From Minwuia sp. (GTDB lineage: Bacteria > Pseudomonadota > Alphaproteobacteria > Minwuiales > Minwuiaceae), in NCBI GenBank assembly GCA_029210175.1, contig JARGPL010000042.1, positions 1 through 63,981 of the forward strand: 63,981 nt of DNA, read 5' to 3'. The number at the start of each line of letters is the position of its first letter. The stretch's first letter is position 1. The notes below the pieces were generated by a model that saw only the letters and a program-made list of their open reading frames with translations, made no database searches and had not been told where the DNA came from. Shown piece by piece: positions 44,997-52,992 of the stretch. A program made the translations under genes and the position numbers.

Positions 44997-45341
44997 TCAC
45001 GCGGTCTCACCGCCCTTTTCTGTGGATGCTTTTGTTGCCGCCGCCTTGGCTGCGGTGGCTGACTTCCGCCGGGCCGCAGGTTTCGCCTTCTTCAGCGCCG
45101 CGACTTCGGCCTTCAGGACCGTCAGTTCTGCCGCCAGCCGCTCATTCTCCAGTCGCGCCTCCGCCGCCATCTCGCGCACGGTCTCGAAGCTTTCACGGTC
45201 GACCAGATCCATGTCGGCCAGGATGCGTTCCATCCGGGTGCGCACCAGTCCCTCCATCTCGTCGCGGGCGCCCTGAAAGGTGCCGGCAGCCGAGGTCATC
45301 AGGCGGGAAAGGTCGTCGAACAGCGGGTTGCGGGTCTGCAT
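44997..45341 (-). CDS. ubiK: UbiK, accessory factor for ubiquinone biosynthesis (BMFP domain)
   Basis: A 114-residue protein with the BMFP/UbiK layout: NPLFDDLSRLMTSAAGTF, then a coiled coil (VDRESFETVREMAAEARLEN and ERLAAELTVLKAEVAALKK cut here) and a Lys/Ala-rich tail. UbiK is a small coiled-coil scaffold of the cytosolic ubiquinone complex under aerobic growth. GGAGG lies 6 nt before the ATG at 45341. The frame extends to 45503 but that part has no family similarity. It is divergent from the unknown gene at 45458. Confidence 0.86.
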   Translation of the reverse strand: MQTRNPLFDDLSRLMTSAAGTFQGARDEMEGLVRTRMERILADMDLVDRESFETVREMAAEARLENERLAAELTVLKAEVAALKKAKPAARRKSATAAKAAATKASTEKGGETA

Positions 45342-45457
45342 GGCATCCTCCTGCGGTGTCACACTGTCAGATGGCACCGGTGCAGCGCACAGTCCAGTGA
45401 GCGGATTGTCGCCCTGCCCCCGGTTGCCCGGCAGGCCGGGGTCGGTATCTTCAGGGG

Positions 45458-46474
45458 ATGAACGAAAATCTGAAGACCGCAACATCAACAGTCCGTTTCG
45501 CACGCTGGAATGCCGTGCGGGAGCTGCATCACCGCTATTTCATCGGCCTGATCCTCTACACCCTGCAGAAAGCAGGCACAGCGGTGGCCGCCGACATGAT
45601 GGAACGGACCTTCGCGCGGCAGCGGGGACAGAAGTTCCTGGATTCCCTGGAAAAGCTGGGCCTGTCCGGCCTGTCGCCGGCGGAACAGGCGGCCAAGTAC
45701 CTGTATCTGGCCAACAAGCTGGGGGGCGTGGACGTTGCGACCGCGACCGAAGCCAGCGGCCGGTCCTGGGTGCACTACGGCATCCCGCGCTGGATGTACG
45801 ACGGCACGGCAATCTGCGCGATCCCGCCAGAAGTATCCTCGGCCCCCATGCGCGGGTTCCACAGCCGGATCGGCGAGAGCCTTGGCGTTTCATCGCTCAG
45901 CTATGTCTGCGTCGGCCAGACGGCAGAGGGGCACCCGGGCCTGGAGGGCTTCTTCGAGGATCTGGGACGACCGCTGGGGCCGGAGGAACGGCTGCGGTTC
46001 GAACCGCATCACCCGCGCCCCGTCTACGACCCCGCAACATTCCCGACCGTGGACTGGTCAGAGGAGCGGCGGCTGAAGGTGCAGCGCAATTACGCCCTGA
46101 CCTACTTCACCAACGCGCTGCCGAGCCTGATCGATGTTGCCGGTCCTGAGGGTGCCGCAGAGATCGGCCATGGCGCGGCGCTGCGGATCGGCATGCATCA
46201 TTACGCCATCGTGCGCGATCAGGCGGGGGTCCGTGGAGACTTCGGCGACTTCCTGCTGGCGCTGCTTGACGGCATGAATGAAGCGCCGGAGCGGCTGGAT
46301 GCGCATACGGTCCGCCAGCCGGGCTGGCGCCTGATGCGCGGTCGCGATGACCAACACGCACCACTGCTGCGTGCCTGGTCAGGACTGCTGGAAGGCTGCC
46401 TTCTGGCGCATGACAGGACGATGCCGTTCGGTGTCGAGACAGATGGAGAAGGCATCATCTGGCGGTTTGGCTGA
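45458..46474 (+). CDS. Unrecognised 338-residue protein
   Basis: I do not recognise the family. The protein appears soluble. The N-terminal helix-rich part (FARWNAVRELHHRYFIGLIL, TAVAADMMERTFARQRGQ) is followed by FLDSLEKLGLSGLSPAEQAAKY, a pattern of two short helical layers. The C-terminal part has IGHGAALRIGMHHYAIVRDQ with several histidines, and ends DGEGIIWRFG. The start is the only in-frame ATG; AGGGG lies directly against it, an unusually short spacing, so initiation may be weak. It is divergent from ubiK with a 116-nt gap. Confidence 0.75.
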   Translation: MNENLKTATSTVRFARWNAVRELHHRYFIGLILYTLQKAGTAVAADMMERTFARQRGQKFLDSLEKLGLSGLSPAEQAAKYLYLANKLGGVDVATATEASGRSWVHYGIPRWMYDGTAICAIPPEVSSAPMRGFHSRIGESLGVSSLSYVCVGQTAEGHPGLEGFFEDLGRPLGPEERLRFEPHHPRPVYDPATFPTVDWSEERRLKVQRNYALTYFTNALPSLIDVAGPEGAAEIGHGAALRIGMHHYAIVRDQAGVRGDFGDFLLALLDGMNEAPERLDAHTVRQPGWRLMRGRDDQHAPLLRAWSGLLEGCLLAHDRTMPFGVETDGEGIIWRFG

Positions 46475-46556
46475 CGGGCAAGATCTGCTAAAGTCGACTG
46501 CGCCCGTTTGCCGGGCCTCTACGGGTCATTTCTCCAGCGTTTCACTCAAGCTGCCC

Positions 46557-46648
46557 CCGTCACCCCGGCCGGAGAGCCGGGGCCCACACTTTCATGAATT
46601 GGCGAAGGCCACAAAGCGTGGTCTACCGGCTCAAGGCCGGTATGACAG
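46557..46648. repeat. REP/BIME-like palindromic repeat pair
   Basis: The left unit CCGTCACCCCGGCC-GGAGA-GCCGGGG (46557-46584) and the right unit ACCGGCTCAAGGCCGGT followed by ATGACAG (46625-46648) are imperfect inverted copies around about 40 nt. The C-G-T-C-A-C-C-C-C-G-G-C and T-A-T-G-A-C edges are familiar from repetitive extragenic palindromes of alphaproteobacteria. It lies between convergent genes, where it may also end transcription. Confidence 0.65.
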
Positions 46649-46675
46649 AACGGCCCGCGCCCGTATCGCCCGCCC

Positions 46676-47782
46676 TCAGCCGCGTGACCTGTTCTTCCTG
46701 TGGCGGAACAGCTTGTAGAGGCCTGGGACCAGGATCACGACCAGGGCAATGCGGAACACGTGCATCGAACTGACAAAGGCGGTGTCGATGCCCAGCGCCA
46801 GCGCGATCAGCGACATCTCCGCCAGACCGCCCGGTGCGAGGACCAGTGCCATGGCTTCCGGCGTTGCGCCGATCAGTTCGCTGACCAGCAGCACGGTACC
46901 CACCGTCAGCCCGAGCAGCATCAGGGTGGTGACGACGGCGATCCTGACCGTCTGCCAGACCAGCGTCAGGGCGGTGCCCGCAAAACGGCAGCCGACGGAG
47001 GCCCCAAGCACGAGCTGGCCGGCCGCGACCATGACCGGAGGCGGGGTGACATAGGTCAGACCCAGCAGATGCGCCACTGCGGAAACCACCATCGGCCCGA
47101 CAAGGGCCGCCGCGGGAATGCGGCAGAGCTGCGCCAGTGGCCAGCCGATGACGGCGCAGGCCAGCAGGATCAGCCAGTCGCTCAGTTCCGGCACCACACC
47201 GGGCTGTTGCGGCATCATCGATGGCACGTCCAGGTCCATGGCGAGGCGGAACCAGAACGGAATGATCAGGACGATCAGCAGCACGCGGGTGGTATGGACC
47301 AGCGACACCCGTCGCGGGTCGCCGCCCATCGCCTCGCTGGCCAGCACCATCTCGCTCAAGCCGCCGGGGGTGGAGGCGAAATAGCTGGTCACGGGGTCGA
47401 ACTTCGCGACCCGGCGCAGGTAGACATAGACAATGGCACTGCCCACCATGATGTAGACCGCGAGTACCAGCAGCGCTTGCGCCCACTGCATGGCGCGGTC
47501 GGCCACTTCCGGCGAAAAGGCGCTGCCCAGAAAGACACCCAGGATGGCGACCATGACGCCCCGGAACTTCTTGTTCACTGCCGGTCGCTGACCGGACAGG
47601 GCCAGCACGGAGACGAAGATCATGGACCCGAGCATCCAGGCCAGCGGCATGCCGAGAGCGAAGAAGATGCCACCGCCCACGGCCCCGACGGCCAGCGCCA
47701 GCGCCTGGTCGCGCAGGCGCGGCGGATCCGGTGCCCGCAACGTCGGGGCGTCATCCGTGGTCGCGGACATCCGATCGGTCAT
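46676..47782 (-). CDS. AbrB-family (ammonia monooxygenase-like) membrane protein
   Basis: A 368-residue integral membrane protein with about ten hydrophobic segments and two related Gly/Pro-rich halves: GMPLAWMLGSMIFVS with ASTPGGLSEMVLASEAMGGD in the first, and IPAAALVGPMVVSAVAH with LAPGGLAEMSLIALALGIDTAFV in the second. The family is misnamed in databases as AbrB regulator or ammonia monooxygenase; it is a probable transporter or scaffold. The stop of the upstream aspartoacylase-like gene is 6 nt away, so the two form an operon. Confidence 0.85.
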   Translation of the reverse strand: MTDRMSATTDDAPTLRAPDPPRLRDQALALAVGAVGGGIFFALGMPLAWMLGSMIFVSVLALSGQRPAVNKKFRGVMVAILGVFLGSAFSPEVADRAMQWAQALLVLAVYIMVGSAIVYVYLRRVAKFDPVTSYFASTPGGLSEMVLASEAMGGDPRRVSLVHTTRVLLIVLIIPFWFRLAMDLDVPSMMPQQPGVVPELSDWLILLACAVIGWPLAQLCRIPAAALVGPMVVSAVAHLLGLTYVTPPPVMVAAGQLVLGASVGCRFAGTALTLVWQTVRIAVVTTLMLLGLTVGTVLLVSELIGATPEAMALVLAPGGLAEMSLIALALGIDTAFVSSMHVFRIALVVILVPGLYKLFRHRKNRSRG

Positions 47783-47788
47783 CTGGCG

Positions 47789-48763
47789 CTATTCCGCATC
47801 CGGTTCGATGAAACGGCCCAGCCGGACCGCCGTCTGGCCGGACACCAGCCGCCGCGAAGGCATGATCAGGACACAATTGTCGTAGGCGGTGCGAATGGGG
47901 TTTCCATCCTCCAGCGCGATGGTGGTTCCGGCGTCCGGCACCACCTCCACCCCCTCGAAATGACGCACGAAGCGGAAGCCGTTGCGCCCGCTGGACCGCA
48001 CCGTGATTCTGTCCGTCACCTGGACCGTGCGCGGTGCCTCGCGGTCGGGCAGGGGCGCGATTGCTGTCGCGGTCTCACGGTCGATCACGCCGGTGGCCAG
48101 CAGGAACCGGGCGGCGATCTCGATGGCGTTCACCGCAGCGACCGGGCTCTGGTGCTGTCCGCACTCCGCCAGCAAGGCTGTCGCGTCCGACACCGGGTCG
48201 GCAAAGGCGCCATGGTCACGCAAGCGCCGGCCGGAGGCATGGCCCCCGTCGGCAATGATCAGACCGGGAAAGCCGACCGCCAGGGCCAGCCGCTGACCCT
48301 TGCTGGCGACGCCGGAAAGCATCAGCGGCGCGGCATCCGTCTGCATGGAGTGAATGTCGAGCAGGCGTGTCGCACCGGCAACCAACGGGCGGATCTGGCG
48401 CGCGCGCTGCAGTTCCTGGCTGTTACGTGGTCCGTCAAGGGTCGGGCGGTCCCAGACCCTGTTCAGGTCTTCATCGATGAAGCGGGCGCGTGTCGGGGTC
48501 GCCGCGTCATAGGTCTCATAGGCGGCGACATTGGCGAAACAGAGCGTCAGCGTGCCAGCAAGGGGGCGCACATCCAGGTCCAGCAGACGCTTCATCGCGT
48601 GCGCACCGCAGAGTTCGTTGCCATGCACCAGCGACAGCACGACAACATCGTGTCCCGCCTGCCCGCTGTCAAAGCGGTGCGTGTGGCTGATGCCCTGGTT
48701 GCCCCGGGCATAGGCCGAAATATCAACGGGCTGGAGCAGTTCCGGGCCCCGGGGGATGGTCAT
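47789..48763 (-). CDS. Succinylglutamate desuccinylase/aspartoacylase-family zinc hydrolase
   Basis: The 324-residue enzyme has the carboxypeptidase-like zinc site: HGNELCG (His and Glu ligands) and LLDIHSMQ (second His). These enzymes remove an acyl group from an N-acylated amino acid. The RLLD-to-DEDLNRVW segment supplies the substrate arginine expected in the family. Its partner is the AbrB-type membrane protein 6 nt downstream, so uptake or release of the substrate or product is a reasonable guess. Confidence 0.85.
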   Translation of the reverse strand: MTIPRGPELLQPVDISAYARGNQGISHTHRFDSGQAGHDVVVLSLVHGNELCGAHAMKRLLDLDVRPLAGTLTLCFANVAAYETYDAATPTRARFIDEDLNRVWDRPTLDGPRNSQELQRARQIRPLVAGATRLLDIHSMQTDAAPLMLSGVASKGQRLALAVGFPGLIIADGGHASGRRLRDHGAFADPVSDATALLAECGQHQSPVAAVNAIEIAARFLLATGVIDRETATAIAPLPDREAPRTVQVTDRITVRSSGRNGFRFVRHFEGVEVVPDAGTTIALEDGNPIRTAYDNCVLIMPSRRLVSGQTAVRLGRFIEPDAE

Positions 48764-48811
48764 GCGGTGCGATCCGATGGTGCGCTGGCGAGGACTTTGT
48801 TCGTATCACCG

Positions 48812-49366
48812 TCAAATGGGCGCGTCCACGGGCGCACGTCGCCGGGCGACAATACGCTGGCGCACGGCTGGCTGCGGTTCCGGGTCCACCAGATCCTCGA
48901 ACGCGACGACGTCCAGTGTCGGGCGCACCCGATCCAGCAACTCGTTGCGGTGCAGCAGGAAGTCGGGATTGCGCGGCCGTCCCAGCGCTTCCTGCCCCAG
49001 GGCAAATGTCTCGTAGAGCAGCAACCCGCCCGGCGCGACGGTGGCCAGCAGGTCGGGGAACAGGGGCCGCCAGAGGTAGTTGGTGACGACAACCACGTCG
49101 AACGTCCGCGCCCCCAGCACCCAGGGCGCATCCGCCGTTTCCAGATCAGCCGCCACGACGGTTGCATCCGGGTTTGCAGCGAACCGGGAAAGCCCTGTGA
49201 CATCCCGATCCAGGGCCGTGACCCGATAGCCACGATCCAGGCCGAGGGCCACGTGGCGGCCGCGACCGGCGGCCAGATCCAGCATGGTGCGCGACGTGTT
49301 CACCAGCGGCAGATGGCGTTCGATCCAGTGCGACGGCGGCGGTGCAGGCGGTTCAGCGTTCGTCAT
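48812..49366 (-). CDS. Class I SAM-dependent methyltransferase
   Basis: A 184-residue protein with a compact Rossmann methyltransferase fold. Motif I is MLDLAAGRGRHVALGL, motif II ends in the acidic VTALDRD, and DVVVVTNYLWRPL with GGLLLYETFALGQE gives motifs IV-V. The shape resembles TehB/UbiE-like small-molecule methyltransferases. The ATG at 49366 has AAGGGAT upstream; the longer frame to 49426 has no signal. It is divergent from the DUF1178 gene. Confidence 0.83.
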   Translation of the reverse strand: MTNAEPPAPPPSHWIERHLPLVNTSRTMLDLAAGRGRHVALGLDRGYRVTALDRDVTGLSRFAANPDATVVAADLETADAPWVLGARTFDVVVVTNYLWRPLFPDLLATVAPGGLLLYETFALGQEALGRPRNPDFLLHRNELLDRVRPTLDVVAFEDLVDPEPQPAVRQRIVARRRAPVDAPI

Positions 49367-49482
49367 GACGTTCAAATCCCTTGCGATAGTCAGCCAGTAC
49401 CGCCATTTAGCATGGATGGTCCACAACGCTTTTCCACAGCAACCCCTGTCCGCAGGCCGCGCCCCTTGATGATCGCAGTCCG

Positions 49483-49983
49483 ATGATCCGCTTTGATCTG
49501 AAATGCCCTGACAACCATGTCTTCGAAGGCTGGTTCGGATCCAGTGCGGACTACGCGTCGCAACAGGATCGCGGGCTGCTGCAATGCCCCATCTGCGGCA
49601 ACGGGCAGATCACCAAGGCACCGATGGCCCCGAATGTGGCGTCCCGGAAGGACTCGGTCAGGCAGGTTCCGGTCCCGATCCCCATGCCCGCGCCGGAATC
49701 AACGGCCACGCCCGACAGCGCACCTGTGGCGGAGACATCCGGCGGGGAAGTGGAAATCACGCCCGAACGCATGGTCGCCATGATGCGCACCCTGCGCCGG
49801 CACGTGGAACAGAACGCTGATCACGTTGGCACCGAATTCGCCGAGGAAGCCCGCAAGATCCATTACGGCGAAGCGCCGGAACGCGGCATCTATGGCGACG
49901 CGACCGAAGCCGAGGTGGAGGAACTGCAGGACGAAGGCATCGATGTCGGTGCGATTCCCTGGCTGCCGGACAGCGACCACTGA
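49483..49983 (+). CDS. DUF1178 protein
   Basis: The 166-residue protein has the DUF1178 arrangement: MIRFDLKCPDNHVFEGWFGS, CPICGNGQITKAPMAPNV with a zinc-ribbon-like cysteine pair, and a C-terminal acidic helix ending VGAIPWLPDSDH. It is widespread in alphaproteobacteria, often near housekeeping genes, with no known function. Zinc binding is inferred from Cys8 with the CPIC pair. Confidence 0.85.
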   Translation: MIRFDLKCPDNHVFEGWFGSSADYASQQDRGLLQCPICGNGQITKAPMAPNVASRKDSVRQVPVPIPMPAPESTATPDSAPVAETSGGEVEITPERMVAMMRTLRRHVEQNADHVGTEFAEEARKIHYGEAPERGIYGDATEAEVEELQDEGIDVGAIPWLPDSDH

Positions 49984-50006
49984 AGCCGCATGCCCACTGG
50001 TCGTGA

Positions 50007-50393
50007 TCAGCGGCGACGCAGGCCGTCGATCGACAGCGGACCAGCACCATTGGCGAAGATGATGCCCAGGCCCCCGGCGATGGCCAGGTTCTTCATGAAC
50101 AGGATGGTCTGCATCTGATCACCGAAGTCCAGGTGGAACAGCAGGGCCGCGAACACCGTGAATCCGCCGAGCAGGAATGCCATCAGCCGGGTCATGAAGC
50201 CGACCAGCAGCAACAGGCCGAAACCGAGTTCGGTGATGATCACCGGAATGACCAGTTCCCCCGGCACACCGGCGCTCGACATGTACCCGGCGGTGCCTTC
50301 CATGTTGCCCAGCTTGTTCAGGCCAGCCAGCACGAACATGATCGACAGCAGGATGCGCCCGACCAGTTCGGCGATCGGATAAAGAGCACTCAT
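50007..50393 (-). CDS. DoxX-family membrane protein
   Basis: A 128-residue, four-helix membrane protein with the DoxX pattern: GRILLSIMFVLAGLNKLGN, VIPVIITELGFGLLLLVGF, LLGGFTVFAALLFH and QTILFMKNLAIAGGLGIIF. Members are linked to quinone or thiol-related redox chemistry, mostly without direct proof. GGGAGG lies 8 nt before the ATG at 50393. It is downstream of the betaine-type binding protein gene on the same strand, 71 nt from its stop... the order on the minus strand is binding protein upstream? No: the DoxX start (50393) lies 71 nt past the binding protein stop (50465), so they could share a transcript. Confidence 0.85.
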   Translation of the reverse strand: MSALYPIAELVGRILLSIMFVLAGLNKLGNMEGTAGYMSSAGVPGELVIPVIITELGFGLLLLVGFMTRLMAFLLGGFTVFAALLFHLDFGDQMQTILFMKNLAIAGGLGIIFANGAGPLSIDGLRRR

Positions 50394-50464
50394 GATCGTG
50401 CCTCCCTCGGAACGACTTGTTTGACCGTTGAGTCTAACCCGGGCCATCCGGACCGAAAACCCGG

Positions 50465-51541
50465 CTATTCGATCGCCTGGCGAACCCTTGCCGCAACAGC
50501 CTTCGGCACCCAGCCCGTCCAGAGTTCCAGCCTGCGTCGCAGAAACCCGTCTGCCGCCTCCGCCGCCGTTTCGTCGTACAGGCGCTGGCGGGCCAGAATA
50601 TCGGACAGCATCCTGCTGCTGGTCCGATAGCGTTTCAGGAAGGCGATCAGATCCGGCGCGGCTAGAACAAGGTCCTTGTGCACAGCGATGGTGACAATCG
50701 TCTTCGGATAGGCGGTGGCAGCATCGGGGCGGGTGCTGTCCATCATGGCGCGCCAGATCGCCGGATCGTGTGCCGGTTCATCCAGGGCCGCCAGATCATA
50801 AGTGCCCAGGACCCAGGTTGGAGACCAGTAGTAAGCAACAAAGGGCCGCTTTTTCCGATAGTTTTCACCTATCGCCGCAGCGAGCGCCGCACCGTTCGCC
50901 GGGCGGAAATTGGTGAATGCCCCGTTCAGATCATAGGCGTGCATCTTGCGGGTGTTCACCGCTTCACAGGCCCAGCCAAGACTGCAGTTGTAGAACCGTC
51001 CCTTGTGGCTGTGTTCGGGATCGCTGAAGACATCCTTGTGGCGGGCAAGGTCGGTCACTGATTTCAGGTCCGGCGCAACCGCATCAGCCCCCCGGACCAG
51101 CCATGCCGGCACGAACCAGCCCTGACTGGCGTCGGGGAAGTTCACGCCCACCTCCACCACCGTGCCGGCCTCCGCGGCGCTGTTCCATTTCGTCGGGAAA
51201 TTGTCCTTCCAGACTTCCATGGTGATGTCGACACGACCAGCCGCCATGTCTGCGAACAACGGCAAGGTCGCGCCTTTCCGTGTCTCCGTCCGGCATCCAT
51301 AGCCGTCTTCGAGAATGCGACGAACCAGGGCGACGTGAAACGCATTCGATGCCCACGGCAGGTCGGCAAGGACAATTGGCCGGTCCAGTTCGCACGCCGG
51401 TGCACTGTCTGCCCGCGCCTTCCCTGCCAGACCAGCAAGCGCCGTCAGCAGGATCAGCACCGCCACGACCACCGACAGAATGGGCCGAAGCTGCAGACCG
51501 GGCCGAAGCTGCAGACCGGGATGTCGAAGGAATGGTTTCAA
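50465..51541 (-). CDS. Glycine betaine/proline-type (OpuAC-like) ABC substrate-binding protein
   Basis: A 358-residue periplasmic protein with a long N-terminal hydrophobic signal (ILSVVVAVLILLTALAGLAG). The mature part matches quaternary-amine binding proteins: LADLPWASNAFHVALVRRIL, ADMAAGRVDITMEVWKDNFP and PFVAYYWSPTWVLGTYDL, with tryptophans suited to a cation-binding aromatic box. No ATPase or permease gene is adjacent, so it is an orphan receptor serving a transporter elsewhere. The N terminus contains a duplicated RPGLQL from an 18-bp tandem repeat. Confidence 0.85.
   Translation of the reverse strand: MKPFLRHPGLQLRPGLQLRPILSVVVAVLILLTALAGLAGKARADSAPACELDRPIVLADLPWASNAFHVALVRRILEDGYGCRTETRKGATLPLFADMAAGRVDITMEVWKDNFPTKWNSAAEAGTVVEVGVNFPDASQGWFVPAWLVRGADAVAPDLKSVTDLARHKDVFSDPEHSHKGRFYNCSLGWACEAVNTRKMHAYDLNGAFTNFRPANGAALAAAIGENYRKKRPFVAYYWSPTWVLGTYDLAALDEPAHDPAIWRAMMDSTRPDAATAYPKTIVTIAVHKDLVLAAPDLIAFLKRYRTSSRMLSDILARQRLYDETAAEAADGFLRRRLELWTGWVPKAVAARVRQAIE
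51482..51517. repeat. 18-bp tandem duplication in the binding-protein N terminus
   Basis: GGGCCGAAGCTGCAGACC occurs at 51482-51499 and again, identically, at 51500-51517. On the coding (minus) strand it duplicates six residues (PGLQLR-type) ahead of the signal-peptide hydrophobic core. The exact identity implies a recent slippage event. Confidence 0.85.
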
Positions 51542-51830
51542 GCCGCGCGTCCCCGAATCATGAACCAGCGCGCCAGGCCGATCGTGGCATCAGCGCCATG
51601 TGTCGCTTTTGAAACATATCAGTCATGGAACGACCTTGCCCACCCCCGTGGATGATCTGCTTCCCATGTCCCCCTGCAAACCAGCGGCCCGCCGCATGAC
51701 GCAGGATCTGAGCGGTCGTTCAGGCCTTGGGGGGGGCTTTTCAAGCCGCTCGCCTACAGTCAATATGCGCCGCAGGTCGGCCGGTCCATCTCAATGGATT
51801 TCCCGGATCGGCTGTTACAGGGAGGAATCT

Positions 51831-52979
51831 ATGAAGACCTTTGTGAAAGCGACGGCATTTGCCGGTGCGCTGGCATTCGCCGCATCCGCTGCGGTGGCGG
51901 CCGACGGCCTGCCGGAAAAGATGACCTGGACCGCCTATGGCACCACCGCATCAAGCTATGCCCAGTCGGTCGCTATCGGTAACGCCTTGAACAAGGCCTA
52001 TGGCACCAAGATGCGTGTCATCCCGGGCAAGAACGACGTGTCCCGCATGGCACCGCTGCGCGACGGCAATGCCGATTACTGCGCTTGCGGTATCGCGGCA
52101 TTCTTCGGCCAGGAAGGCATTTTCCTGTTCGCGTCCGGTGAATGGGGGCCGCAACCGCTGCGCGTTGTCCTGTCTGCTGTTGGCAAGAACAACCTGAGCA
52201 TCGCCACGGCGAAGGATGCAGGCATCAAGACAATGGCGGACATCAAGGGCAAGCGCGTTTCCTACGTGGTCGCCGGCGATGCACTGAACTGGAACACCGC
52301 CGCCAACCTGGCATTCGCCGGGCTGACCTGGGCCGATGTGCAGAAGGTCGAGGTTTCGGGCTTCAAGGCATCAATTGACGCGATCATCAATGGCCAGTCC
52401 GATGCGGCATTCATGTCCACGATCGCCCCGCATGCGCAGCGCCTCGCCGCCAGCCCGCGCGGGCTTCACTGGCCTGAACTGCCCGCTGACGACACGGTCG
52501 GATGGGAACGTCTGAAGAAGGCCCAGCCGGTGGCACTGCAGCATGTGGCGACCCGTGGCGCCAACATCTCCGATGAAGAACCCTTCGCTGGTTACGTCTA
52601 TCCGTTCCCGATCCTGGTGACCGACGTCACGCGGAGCACCGATGAAGTCTATGCGCTGACCAAGGCGATGGTTGACGAATTCGACAACTACAAGGATGCC
52701 GCACCGGGCGCAGCAGGCTGGGCGCTGGCCAACCAGACCCTGGTCTGGGGCATGCCGTACCATGACGGTGCCGTGAAGTACTTCAGGGAAGCCGGTGTCT
52801 GGACTGACGAAGCCGAGAAGAACAACCAGACGCTGATCAAGCGCCAGCAGATCATCATGGACACCTGGAAGTCCCTGGGCGACGTCTCCGGCATGAGCCC
52901 GGAAGACATCTCGGCCAAGTGGCTGCCGATGCGGGCCAAGGCGCTTGCCGCCGCTGGCATGCCTGTCGTCTTCGAGTGA
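51831..52979 (+). CDS. TAXI-family TRAP transporter solute-binding protein
   Basis: The 382-residue periplasmic receptor has a clear signal peptide (ATAFAGALAFAASAAVAA). The mature protein begins MTWTAYGTTASSYAQSVAIGN and carries DYCACGIAAFFGQEG, IKGKRVSYVVAGDALNW and YPFPILVTD, the pattern of TAXI receptors in tripartite ATP-independent transporters. GGAGG lies about 6 nt before the ATG. It is the first gene of a unit with the fused permease 13 nt downstream. The ligand is probably an organic acid. Confidence 0.86.
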   Translation: MKTFVKATAFAGALAFAASAAVAADGLPEKMTWTAYGTTASSYAQSVAIGNALNKAYGTKMRVIPGKNDVSRMAPLRDGNADYCACGIAAFFGQEGIFLFASGEWGPQPLRVVLSAVGKNNLSIATAKDAGIKTMADIKGKRVSYVVAGDALNWNTAANLAFAGLTWADVQKVEVSGFKASIDAIINGQSDAAFMSTIAPHAQRLAASPRGLHWPELPADDTVGWERLKKAQPVALQHVATRGANISDEEPFAGYVYPFPILVTDVTRSTDEVYALTKAMVDEFDNYKDAAPGAAGWALANQTLVWGMPYHDGAVKYFREAGVWTDEAEKNNQTLIKRQQIIMDTWKSLGDVSGMSPEDISAKWLPMRAKALAAAGMPVVFE

Positions 52980-52992
52980 CGGCTGGTCATCC

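Noticed and set aside
46700-49486. 928-codon plus-strand frame spanning three minus-strand genes
   Set aside because: It crosses the AbrB, aspartoacylase-like and methyltransferase genes, all with clear motifs on the other strand; no family features and no ribosome binding site.
51542-51830. 289-nt divergent region between the betaine receptor and TAXI genes searched for riboswitch or gene
   Set aside because: Apart from the TAXI ribosome binding site, no conserved RNA motif, operator or reading frame could be supported.
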